The notes under the pieces are model-generated. The model was not told the DNA's origin. It worked only from the letters and a program-made list of their open reading frames with translations, and made no database searches. A stretch of 30,511 nt of DNA, taken from assembly GCA_002731395.1 (NCBI GenBank), contig PCBQ01000024.1, forward strand, positions 22,545 to 53,055, written 5' to 3'. Origin of the DNA: Methanobacteriota archaeon. Lineage in GTDB: Archaea; Thermoplasmatota; Poseidoniia; Poseidoniales; Poseidoniaceae. Positions 23,502 through 30,511 of this stretch are shown here, piece after piece (positions within the stretch are counted from its first letter, which is position 1; each line of letters begins with the position of its first letter). The translations under genes and the position numbers were made by a program.

Positions 23502-26336
23502 ATGTCCAAGCGTCCTGCCATGGTGCTGCTGGCGCTCCTGCTCTGCAGTTTGGCCGGCCCGATGGTGGTCAGCGCCGAACAAAGCGGCTCCATTGAAGCC
23601 AGCGCGTCAACGGTCACGCTGCAACCCTCCACGCCATCAGCAGGTGACGATTTGGCCATCACCGTCGCCTTCCTGAACACCGCGAGTCAAAGCGCATACA
23701 CGGTGGAATATTTCGTGTACAAAGATACGGTGAACGCGGATCGCCTGCTCGAGCAGGGCATCATCAACGAGATTGAAGCCGAGGGCTTGACCTCGAAAAC
23801 GGTGTATTGGAACGGCTTAACCGAAGGCCAACACCGTGTCTGGGTGGCCTTCGAACACGACGGCGACATCCGCCAAACCTTTTCTGTGCCCTTCGAGGTA
23901 AGCGGACTTCCAGACCTTCGCGTCACCGGGGCAGAAGTGGTCGATGCGTCGAGCCTGAAGACCGGAGACGATGCCACGGTCGAAGTTGACATCAGCAACA
24001 TCGGCAGCGAGCCTGCCGCGGCCAGCGTGCTTGGTGTTGCCCTGAGCGGCGTTGCATTGGACAGCCTCGCTGTTGCTGCTCTTGATGCAGGGGCATCGAC
24101 CACCCTGACGGTGAACTTCACCGCTCCACCGACCGGCGAGTATGTGTTGCGCCTCACCCCTGATGCAGAGGACGCCGTGGTTGAATCACAAGAGGAAAAC
24201 CAGGACTACGACCTTGCGTTTACCGTGCATCCGCGCATGGATGTGCGTCACAAAGGCGCGCCGACCGTGACCGTCGTGGAGGGCGCCCTGAATGGACCGT
24301 GGACGGTCAGCGGCGAAATAGAACGCTTCGACGGGGACGGTACCATCGAAGTTCCCATGCGTCTGGAAGTGCCAAACGACAACGGCGGGACCCTCATGCT
24401 TGGCAGTTTCAGCGTCACCGTCGCGGGTCAGGGCTATGCCTCAACCATTTGGCAGACGACCATCGATTCCGATGATGTGGTAGGCCTCCAACGGATCTCG
24501 CGCGAAGTGGTTGCGGTCATCGATCCATTTGGTACCGCCTCGTTCGTGCAGGAATCAACCACCAACGATCGAAGTCCGGCCGGGAACCTCGACTTGTTGC
24601 CCATTCCTGATGTTCAGCTTGATCCACCCATCCCAAACCCCTCCGAGCCTGAATCAGGTGAAGCCGTGAGTTGGTCTGTGTTCATTCAAAATGTGGGTGA
24701 AATTCCCGTTCGAGGTACACTGGAGTACAGTTTCGAGGGCATCGAGTACGAAGACCGCATCTTCCTCGATGCAGCAGAAGGGAAGTTTTGGAGCCCTGAG
24801 AACCCCTTGCCAACCGCGCTTGGTGAGCACACCGCAGAATTCACCGCACGTTACGTACCGGACGCCGACTCATGGGATTACAATCCAGACAACAGCCGGG
24901 CGACGGTGTCCGTTGAGGTTCAGGCCCCGCTCAGGCTGGAATGGAACACACCAACGCTGGAACTGGTCGATGTCAATCAGGCTCCTGCAGAAGCACCTCT
25001 GACGCCAGGGCAGACCTACACGATGGCCATCGGCGTCACCTCGGTCGAAACTGGCCCGGTGAACTACACCTGCGACGACGGTGCGGGCAACGTGTTCGAA
25101 GTCATTCCTGTGGTCATTGAGACCCGTGGCCAGCGTGCGACTGTTTCCTGTACCTTCGAGGCCCAAACAGGGCAGACCGCTGTGCGGTTGGTTCCTGACG
25201 ACGTGGACGTTTCATCGGTGTTCATGCGCGCCTATGCGAGCGCGGCGGTGCAAGACGATTCCATCACGGACGAGCAGCGTTCGCTGCGAGGATTGCTGAG
25301 CTGGGCAGGTCTCCTCGTGCTGGTGCTCATCGGCGTTCTTGTCCTCGGCGTAATCATCACGCGGGACCGTGACGAAGAGGTTGAACGGGACATCTTCGAG
25401 TATTGTCCGTCGTGTGACGGCGAATTGGAAGGTGATGAAAACAAGTGTCCCCACTGCAACTTCAACCTCGCCAAGGCCCGACTCCAATTCCATGAGTGCA
25501 ACGCCTGCGGTGAATCCATTCCTGACCTCATGGAAAATTGTGCGTACTGCGGCGCCCCACAGGACGTCGCTTCCTTCTTCGAACAACGCAAGCGCATTGA
25601 GCGCAAGGCTGAGGTGGAAGTTCCACTCCCTGTCGAGGAAGATGATGACGACGACAAGATTGTGAGTGGAACCGAAGACTTTGCCGCCACCGTGCAGGCC
25701 TTTGGCTACGACGAGGATGACCTTGAGGAGGACTGGGACGAGAACATGGATTTGGCGGAAGCTGAGGTTACCGAAGCTCAAGACCGCCTGGACGCGATGG
25801 ACGTCGAACTCGACGCCATGACCGAGGAAGAACTCGAAGCCTGGGAAAACTCGGTCACGCCGACCCTGCAATCCACCAAAGACGCATTCGGTGGGCAGGA
25901 CATCGACGACATCATCGCTGCAAAGGGCGACGTCCAAGCGCTCAAGGACGACGGAAGTGAACTCTCAGCCTCTGATGCAGGCATCCGTGAACGGTTGTAC
26001 GAGTTAACTGGCGAAGAGGGCGTGCTGCCCGGTGAAAAGGTCCGCGTTGACATCGGCTTGACCGACAGCGGGTTGGCCGGAAACGAAATCGAGGAGGCCA
26101 CGGCCGACTTTTCCTTCGAGGACAGCGAGCCTTTGCCTTCTGGAGCGGCCGCTGCGGTCCAGCCGGATGACGAATTGACACCGAAGCGAGCCAAGCCGAA
26201 ACGCCGCCGTTCGCCAACGCGCCGTCGAGCGAGTGAGGCGGAAGCAGCCCCGGCCACCGCAGAGTGTGGTGCGTGCGGCGCTGAAATCCCTGCAGATGCA
26301 ACCTCATGCTCGGTCTGTGGAGCCACCTTTGAGTGA
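23502..26336 (+). CDS. CARDB-repeat receptor-like membrane protein with three cytoplasmic zinc ribbons
   Basis: A 944-residue single-pass protein. A signal peptide (about 1-25, MVLLALLLCSLAGPMVVSA) is followed by extracellular CARDB/NEW3-like domains; the clearest spans about 137-232 and ends in EDAVVESQEENQDY. A transmembrane helix (about 597-620) is followed by a basic-acidic stop-transfer stretch, RDRDEEVER. In the cytoplasm there are two consecutive zinc ribbons (C635, C638, C649, C652; then C666, C669, C680, C683), a long acidic region (about 700-880), a basic stretch with KRAKPKRRRS, and a final zinc ribbon at the C-terminus (C922, C925, C936, C939). The ATG at 23502 is chosen because it directly precedes the signal peptide; the open frame upstream overlaps the divergent gene. 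Function is unknown; the layout suggests an external ligand-binding part linked to an internal protein- or nucleic-acid-binding part. Confidence 0.82.
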   Translation: MSKRPAMVLLALLLCSLAGPMVVSAEQSGSIEASASTVTLQPSTPSAGDDLAITVAFLNTASQSAYTVEYFVYKDTVNADRLLEQGIINEIEAEGLTSKTVYWNGLTEGQHRVWVAFEHDGDIRQTFSVPFEVSGLPDLRVTGAEVVDASSLKTGDDATVEVDISNIGSEPAAASVLGVALSGVALDSLAVAALDAGASTTLTVNFTAPPTGEYVLRLTPDAEDAVVESQEENQDYDLAFTVHPRMDVRHKGAPTVTVVEGALNGPWTVSGEIERFDGDGTIEVPMRLEVPNDNGGTLMLGSFSVTVAGQGYASTIWQTTIDSDDVVGLQRISREVVAVIDPFGTASFVQESTTNDRSPAGNLDLLPIPDVQLDPPIPNPSEPESGEAVSWSVFIQNVGEIPVRGTLEYSFEGIEYEDRIFLDAAEGKFWSPENPLPTALGEHTAEFTARYVPDADSWDYNPDNSRATVSVEVQAPLRLEWNTPTLELVDVNQAPAEAPLTPGQTYTMAIGVTSVETGPVNYTCDDGAGNVFEVIPVVIETRGQRATVSCTFEAQTGQTAVRLVPDDVDVSSVFMRAYASAAVQDDSITDEQRSLRGLLSWAGLLVLVLIGVLVLGVIITRDRDEEVERDIFEYCPSCDGELEGDENKCPHCNFNLAKARLQFHECNACGESIPDLMENCAYCGAPQDVASFFEQRKRIERKAEVEVPLPVEEDDDDDKIVSGTEDFAATVQAFGYDEDDLEEDWDENMDLAEAEVTEAQDRLDAMDVELDAMTEEELEAWENSVTPTLQSTKDAFGGQDIDDIIAAKGDVQALKDDGSELSASDAGIRERLYELTGEEGVLPGEKVRVDIGLTDSGLAGNEIEEATADFSFEDSEPLPSGAAAAVQPDDELTPKRAKPKRRRSPTRRRASEAEAAPATAECGACGAEIPADATSCSVCGATFE

Positions 26337-26926
26337 GCACCGACGACATCTTCACAACGGTGGCACGTCCACGCGCCACCATGGGTCCGCGTCCGACGGT
26401 TGCGGCACTCATCGTCCTGCTTCTGAGCAGCACGTTTGCTGGATGCATTGGGTTGGTCCCAGCCCGTGAATACCTTGAGACCCGGCGCGACAGCGTCGAA
26501 ACCGTCACCGTTTACGATCGCGTGGCCTTTGCCCACACCTTCACCAACGCCGTCGAGACGTACAGCAACTCCTCGTCGTTCTATGTTGATGAGTCTGTTA
26601 CCCAAATTGACGTCTACTTCAAGGCCAGCTTCGTTGCTTCCGACACGATCGGCTGTGCGGATGCGGGTGGAGCCTTGCGCTACGTGCAGGTGACCCTGAC
26701 CGATGCCGACGGCGGCGTGGCGTGGTCCACCGAAGTATGCGAGGACGCGAATCCGCCCGAAGAGAGCCTCTTTGCACAACCTGAATTCGCGAGCGGAGAG
26801 TGGGTCCTCTCCGTGGATGCACAGGGCACTGGAGAGCGTTTCCTCAATCAATTCAAGGACAATTTCAACGTCGTGGTGACCATTCATCGCAACTGCATGA
26901 AATACCCACTCGAGGACTCATGCTGA
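26333..26926 (+). CDS. Small predicted lipoprotein of unknown function
   Basis: A 197-residue protein from a GTG at 26333 that overlaps the upstream stop as GTGA. An alternative ATG at 26381 gives a cleaner, shorter signal peptide. The signal contains VAALIVLLLSSTFAGC, a lipobox-like end with the Cys that would be lipid-modified. The mature part is soluble and acidic, with beta-strand-like segments (SFYVDESVTQIDVYFKASF, YVQVTLTDADGGVAWSTEVC) and further cysteines that could form disulfides, including a final EDSC. No family is recognised. Its coupling to the zinc-ribbon membrane protein suggests they work together at the cell surface (inference). Its last nine bases overlap the end of the convergent nuclease gene. 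Confidence 0.72.
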   Translation: MSTDDIFTTVARPRATMGPRPTVAALIVLLLSSTFAGCIGLVPAREYLETRRDSVETVTVYDRVAFAHTFTNAVETYSNSSSFYVDESVTQIDVYFKASFVASDTIGCADAGGALRYVQVTLTDADGGVAWSTEVCEDANPPEESLFAQPEFASGEWVLSVDAQGTGERFLNQFKDNFNVVVTIHRNCMKYPLEDSC

Positions 26927-28012
26927 GGCATCGAGACGTTCGGGGCAAGCGTGCCTCCGTGAACAATTTCGGCATTTTCCAACGCGCTCGTGATTGCGTC
27001 TCGCCCCACCCTCTTCCATGAGGCGTTGGACTTCTTCGATGGCTGAGAAGAGGTCCGCTCGAGCGCCATTGTCCCATGGCACCTGGAAGATGTGGTGTTC
27101 ACCATAGCGTATCACGCCATAGGGCGAGGACCGGCCTGTTTCACATTCCACCAGATGCAAATAGGCGAGGAGTTGCATCCGATGCGACTCGTGAGGATTC
27201 GATGGGATTTTTCCGGTTTTTTGCTCCACGGGAATGAAGTCGCCGTCAACGATGACGATTTGATCGGGACGTCCTCGCAGGCCTGTGTTTGGGTCCTTCA
27301 GCAAACCAGCACCCTGTTCATCATCAGAGTAGATCACCTCTGTCTTTTCGTCAAGGCCGGCCTTGACCCGTGCCACTTCGGACTTCTGATGTGCCAACAG
27401 CAGCACCTGGAGGCGCCACGACGCCAAACCGGTCCACAGGAAGGCAGAAATCACCAACACAAAGGCTGCGTTTTCTGCGTCGAGGAAGGTGCTCAATGCC
27501 AAAGCGTGCAAACCAAACACGATGGAGGCAAGCAAGAAGCTGGCTTCCAACCGGCCGCCTTGGAACCAACCTCCAATGAAATCAGGAGGATTTAGGATTG
27601 GCATCACGCCGCTTGATTCGAATTCCGTCCTCGAGTCGGGAATGGACCAATCCAAGGGTTCACGCCAAGGCAGCAGAATAAGCAACACGCCGGCGAACAG
27701 CGAACTCAAACCAAGGGTGGACAAAAATCGAGCCATCTTCACGGGAGAGGCGTCGCTGTTGAGCAAGCGGTAGATGATGAAGCCCTCAAGTGCGAACACC
27801 AACACCACGGTGAACCACCACGACCAGATCGTTGCAGATCGGCGGAACGCTTGCTGCCCAGCCCGAGCTTCTTCCATGGTCGAGTGGATTTCCGCGTGCC
27901 GTCGCACGCCCTCAACCACGGCCTCTCCTTTGGCTCCAATGCCTTCGCGTGAGAGATGCCAAGACATCGGGCAGTAGGTGTGACGTTCCAAGTCGCTTGC
28001 GCTGATGGACAT
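26918..28012 (-). CDS. Cas4-like PD-(D/E)XK nuclease with four-helix membrane insert
   Basis: A 364-residue protein from the ATG at 28012, chosen because the Cas4-style opening ISASDLERHTYCP begins there; ATG 28030 and GTG 28042 are alternatives. It has the parts of a Cas4/RecB-type exonuclease: N-terminal cysteine C14 and a C-terminal trio C347, C350 and C356 (CRNCSRRHACP), together able to hold a [4Fe-4S] cluster; H39/H43 in the RRHAEIH helix; and the nuclease core D250 in GLRGRPD, E263-Q-K265 in VEQKTGK, and Q280 with Y284 in QLLAYLHL. Between H43 and the core it carries four hydrophobic helices (about 62-83, 100-116, 158-176 and 181-205). This would place the nuclease at the membrane. No CRISPR array or other cas gene is nearby, so a DNA repair or uptake role is as likely as defence. 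Confidence 0.8.
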   Translation of the reverse strand: MSISASDLERHTYCPMSWHLSREGIGAKGEAVVEGVRRHAEIHSTMEEARAGQQAFRRSATIWSWWFTVVLVFALEGFIIYRLLNSDASPVKMARFLSTLGLSSLFAGVLLILLPWREPLDWSIPDSRTEFESSGVMPILNPPDFIGGWFQGGRLEASFLLASIVFGLHALALSTFLDAENAAFVLVISAFLWTGLASWRLQVLLLAHQKSEVARVKAGLDEKTEVIYSDDEQGAGLLKDPNTGLRGRPDQIVIVDGDFIPVEQKTGKIPSNPHESHRMQLLAYLHLVECETGRSSPYGVIRYGEHHIFQVPWDNGARADLFSAIEEVQRLMEEGGARRNHERVGKCRNCSRRHACPERLDASA

Positions 28013-28119
28013 GGCCAAGCCAACACCCATCTCCAGCGGCACGGGGTAGGGGGGTGCGCTCCATGCCTTGACTGATTCGCCTGCTGGTGTCAGCCGTGGG
28101 TTGTGACGCAGCGAAGCGG

Positions 28120-28126
28120 TTTAATA
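28120..28126 (+). promoter_or_regulatory. TATA-box candidate for the uS2 gene
   Basis: TTTAATA lies in an otherwise GC-rich stretch, preceded by GCGAAGCGG as a possible BRE. The expected start of transcription is about 25 bases downstream, near 28147-28152, giving a very short leader. GAGGT at 28151-28155, eight bases before the ATG at 28163, is the ribosome-binding site. Read the other way, it could also serve the nuclease gene on the minus strand, but its distance (over 100 bases) is large. Confidence 0.55.
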
Positions 28127-28162
28127 GAGGCTTCAAGTCGCGCGAGTGCTGAGGTTTCTCGA

Positions 28163-28771
28163 ATGTCCGACGACGTCGCCCTTCTCGTTCCCTTCTCCGA
28201 ATACGAAGAGAACGCTGTCAACATCGGTACCCAGCAAAAAAGCGCCGACATGGCCCGTTTCATCCAGACCGTCCGCGACGACGGACTGTACCTTCTCGAC
28301 GTGGCTTCCACCGACCAGCGCATCCGCCTCGTCGCCCAATTCCTTTGCCGCTACGAACCCGGCCGCGTCATGGTCGTCTCCGCTCGCCAGTACGGGCAGC
28401 GCCCTGCGCGCCTGTTTGCCGAGGCCATCGGTGCCAACGCCTCTGTGGGGCGCTTCATCCCTGGCAGTTTGACCAACCCGGCGCTTCGCTCGTACGTCGA
28501 GCCTGACATGCTCTTCGTGACCGACCCCGCTGCAGACCAGCAGGCCCTGATTGAAGCGGTGAACACCGGTTTGCCCATTGTCGGCTTGGTGGACGCGAAC
28601 AACAACCTGCGGAACGTCGATGTCGCCATCCCCGCGAACAACAAGGGTCGCCGCTCCTTGGCGCTCATCTACTGGCTGCTCGCCCGGGAAGTCCTCAAAA
28701 TCCGTGGAGAAACCACCGACGAAGCCTGGGCTGAGACCCAAGATCTCGAAGAGTGGCAGTCCTCGTTCTGA
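28163..28771 (+). CDS. rpsB: 30S ribosomal protein uS2
   Basis: A small-subunit ribosomal protein at the head-platform junction, essential for translation. It is 202 residues from the ATG at 28163. The core is unmistakable: LYLLDVASTDQRIRLVAQFL, then VVSARQYGQRPARLFAEAIG, FIPGSLTNP, PDMLFVTDPAADQQALIEA, and GLPIVGLVDANNNLRNVD. Length and the VAIPANNKGRRSLALIYWLLAREVL block are typical of archaeal uS2. The start follows GAGGT and a TATA-like box. The gene stands alone on its strand, between a divergent nuclease gene and a convergent dihydrouridine synthase gene; in many archaea uS2 sits in a larger ribosomal/RNA polymerase operon, so the context here is unusual. Confidence 0.97.
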   Translation: MSDDVALLVPFSEYEENAVNIGTQQKSADMARFIQTVRDDGLYLLDVASTDQRIRLVAQFLCRYEPGRVMVVSARQYGQRPARLFAEAIGANASVGRFIPGSLTNPALRSYVEPDMLFVTDPAADQQALIEAVNTGLPIVGLVDANNNLRNVDVAIPANNKGRRSLALIYWLLAREVLKIRGETTDEAWAETQDLEEWQSSF

Positions 28772-28774
28772 GCC

Positions 28775-29833
28775 TCAGTGGGCGGCCTCGCCCTCAAGAA
28801 AAGCGGTGACTGAAGCCGCAAACGCATGTTCGTCAGGCTGGCTGTGCATCGCGGCTCGGATGGCTCTCCCTCCCGGTAGCCCTTTCGTGAAGGCCACGGC
28901 ATGGCGCTGCATCCACTTGGCACGCAAACCAGTGGTCGCTTCCGCCAGCTCGATGTAGCGCGACCAGCACCAGCGTCGGGTCATGAACGCCTGTTCAATG
29001 CTGTTGGCAGCGCTCCATGCGTTGGTGTCGTGGGCCACCCAAGGCAGATCGTGCTCATCCATCCAGCCGAGACCCACACGGATTTCACCGAACACTTGCG
29101 GACGTCCGATCGCGCCCCGGCCAATCATCACGCCTGCGGCAGCCGTCCGCTCAAAGCAGGCCGCTGCTGAGGTTGCGTCCACCACGTCGCCGTTGGCGAT
29201 CACCGGAACGCTGCTCCGTTCGACGGCCTCAGCGATGGTGTCCCAGTTGGCCACCCCGGCGTAACGTTGCTTCAGCGTGCGGCCGTGGATGCAGATTCGC
29301 TTGGCGCCAGCCTCGGGCAACCTGTCGACCAGATCGAGCACCGTGTCAGGGCCTTGGCCCGTGCCGAGTCGCATCTTTGCCGTCACAGGAACGTGCACAC
29401 GCTTGGACACCGCCCGCACAATGTCCAGCAGCGTCTCAGGTTGCCCCATCAGTGCAGCGCCTGCGCACACCCGGGTGACCTTCGGTGCGGGGCAGCCAAA
29501 ATTGAGGTCAATGATGTGGGCTTGAGGTTCAAGCAGACCAGCAGCGGTGACCATGTCATCAAGGTCCCCACCGAAAATTTGCGGGATGAACGGGTCCTCC
29601 ATCGGATGTGTCTCCATGCGGCGCCATGAGGTGGTGGCTTCTCGTGTGAGGGCTGTGGAATTCGTGAATTCCGTGATGGCCAAACTCGCGCCACATTCTC
29701 TTGCAAGCAGTCGAAAGGGGAGATCGGTGACGCCGGCCATCGGTGCAAGCATGAGGGCGCGGGGCTCACCTTGCCAGGGCCCCAACGGCTCCCACGGCCC
29801 TGTGCCCATGACCGCGCCCCGTTCTCTTTGCAT
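28775..29833 (-). CDS. dus: tRNA-dihydrouridine synthase (Dus family)
   Basis: An FMN-dependent enzyme that reduces uridines in tRNA to dihydrouridine. It is 352 residues. Motifs in order: LAPMAGVTDLPFR (29-41) at the FMN site; NFGCPAPKV (111-119) with the catalytic Cys C114; GAALM (125-129); AKMRLG; HGRTLKQRYAGVANW; and VPVIANGDVVDA. The TIM-barrel is complete, followed by a helical tRNA-binding C-terminus. The ATG at 29833 is used; an internal ATG at 29809 is possible. It lies 15 bases downstream of the winged-helix-like gene on the same strand, so the two are probably co-transcribed, and it ends three bases from the stop of uS2. Confidence 0.96.
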   Translation of the reverse strand: MQRERGAVMGTGPWEPLGPWQGEPRALMLAPMAGVTDLPFRLLARECGASLAITEFTNSTALTREATTSWRRMETHPMEDPFIPQIFGGDLDDMVTAAGLLEPQAHIIDLNFGCPAPKVTRVCAGAALMGQPETLLDIVRAVSKRVHVPVTAKMRLGTGQGPDTVLDLVDRLPEAGAKRICIHGRTLKQRYAGVANWDTIAEAVERSSVPVIANGDVVDATSAAACFERTAAAGVMIGRGAIGRPQVFGEIRVGLGWMDEHDLPWVAHDTNAWSAANSIEQAFMTRRWCWSRYIELAEATTGLRAKWMQRHAVAFTKGLPGGRAIRAAMHSQPDEHAFAASVTAFLEGEAAH

Positions 29834-29848
29834 ATCAACGCAGGTCCG

Positions 29849-30487
29849 TCAATCTGAACCGCCGGACAGGGCCTCGTCGATCAGTTCCGCCACCCGGTCA
29901 ATGCGCCGAAGCGTACGCTCAAGGCGTTCCAGCACGCGTCGCTCGACCTGTTCGAGGTTCGCACCTGCCATGCGATGGCCCATCGCAAGACGGCCCCCAA
30001 GCAAGTTCAGCAGCAGCATTTGGTCCTGAGCTGATACGCCCTTCATCGTGTTCGTGACGTCGTCAGGCCGGAGCTTCCCCGCGTTGAGGAACTTGAGCAG
30101 AGCGCTTTGCTGCCCCTCATTCAACAAGCGCTGGAATCCTCCCTTAAGCAACAGCCAATCCGCACCACGACGTTCGTGCTGAGCGACCATGGCCGACCAG
30201 AGGGAGGTGGCCAAACGGTCCGTTCTCGGGACACGTTCGACCACGCCCGTGGCTCGGAAGCGTTCGAGGATGCGACCTGCTCGTGCTGCGGGTAGATCAA
30301 CGGCCTCCGCTGCTTCGTCGGTGGACAACGGCGCATCCCGCTCCAACAGCATGAGGAATAGACGGTGCGAGGCGGACCCAGTGGAGATTTCGCTTCCTGG
30401 CCGCTCGCCAAGCAGCCCGGTGTCCGCCATCCACAGCGTCATCGCATCGGCGTCGCTCTCAGGGATAGGCGGGCGAAGGTCAGCCAT
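29849..30487 (-). CDS. Winged-helix-like, all-helical protein of unknown function
   Basis: 212 residues from the ATG at 30487. The frame is open to the window edge and a TTG at 30505 also exists, so the 5' end may lie further out. Residues about 40-90 look like a winged-helix DNA-binding fold (HRLFLMLLERDAPLSTDEAAE, then ARAGRILERFRATGVVERVPR), where a helix-turn-helix precedes a short wing. The rest is Leu-, Arg- and Glu-rich and helical, ending in a coiled-coil-like segment (LEQVERRVLERLERTLRRID). No family was recognised. It sits 15 bases upstream of the dihydrouridine synthase gene. It could be a transcription regulator, but the wing is short and the call is tentative. Confidence 0.6.
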   Translation of the reverse strand: MADLRPPIPESDADAMTLWMADTGLLGERPGSEISTGSASHRLFLMLLERDAPLSTDEAAEAVDLPAARAGRILERFRATGVVERVPRTDRLATSLWSAMVAQHERRGADWLLLKGGFQRLLNEGQQSALLKFLNAGKLRPDDVTNTMKGVSAQDQMLLLNLLGGRLAMGHRMAGANLEQVERRVLERLERTLRRIDRVAELIDEALSGGSD

Positions 30488-30511
30488 GCCAAGGGAAAGC
30501 GGCAAGGGATC

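Noticed and set aside
26918..28012. CRISPR-Cas locus suggested by the Cas4-like gene
   Set aside because: No spaced direct repeats and no other cas-like gene occur in the window, so only a stand-alone nuclease is supported.

Overview
The window looks like a stretch of a marine Euryarchaeota chromosome, most likely Marine Group II (Candidatus Poseidoniales) or a close relative. This is inferred from four things. Archaeal information-processing genes are present: aIF1A with RIO1 kinase, a two-KH Pno1/Dim2-type protein, and archaeal-type uS2. The complex I is of the 11-subunit archaeal type, with no NuoE, NuoF or NuoG. There are several very long secreted or membrane proteins built from CARDB/NEW3-like repeats. 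The DNA is fairly GC-rich, very densely coded, and genes often overlap by 1-4 bases. No rRNA, tRNA, CRISPR array or insertion sequence was found, and no gap between genes exceeds about 205 bases.

Layout. (1) 1-6635: two co-directional surface proteins. The first is the C-terminal part of a subtilisin-family (S8) protease, with a membrane anchor and a zinc-binding tail; its 5' end lies outside the window. The second is a 1172-residue repeat protein ending in a DUF4234-like membrane domain. (2) 6636-6839: a 204-base gap with two perfect inverted repeats, a possible promoter and a possible 20-codon leader ORF that overlaps the nuoA start. (3) 6840-19010: a complete, tightly packed nuoABCDHIJ(N)J(C)KLMN operon. 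The dehydrogenase input module is missing, so the electron donor is unlikely to be NADH and may be a ferredoxin or F420H2 partner encoded elsewhere. (4) 19071-20816: aIF1A with an unusual acidic repeat tail, then RIO1 kinase, meeting tail to tail the KH-domain protein (20817-21563, minus). (5) 21589-26926: a minus-strand secreted Ig-like protein with a C-terminal sorting-like signal, divergent from a plus-strand CARDB/transmembrane/zinc-ribbon protein and a small lipoprotein. (6) 26918-30511: a Cas4-like nuclease with a membrane insert (minus), uS2 (plus), tRNA-dihydrouridine synthase (minus) and a winged-helix-like protein (minus).

The most notable content is in the complex I operon. The C-terminal half of the split NuoJ carries a canonical pair of EF-hand calcium-binding loops. 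NuoH has an extra segment of about 59 residues and NuoI one of about 80, both on the side where the input arm sits. NuoL has a His/Asp-rich loop, and NuoD keeps two of the four cysteines expected of a NiFe hydrogenase. Together these suggest a lineage-specific, possibly calcium-responsive version of the complex with an unknown electron-input partner (inference). Outside the operon, the membrane-inserted Cas4-like nuclease and the aIF1A tail with eight [D/E][L/M]F[G/A] motifs deserve attention.
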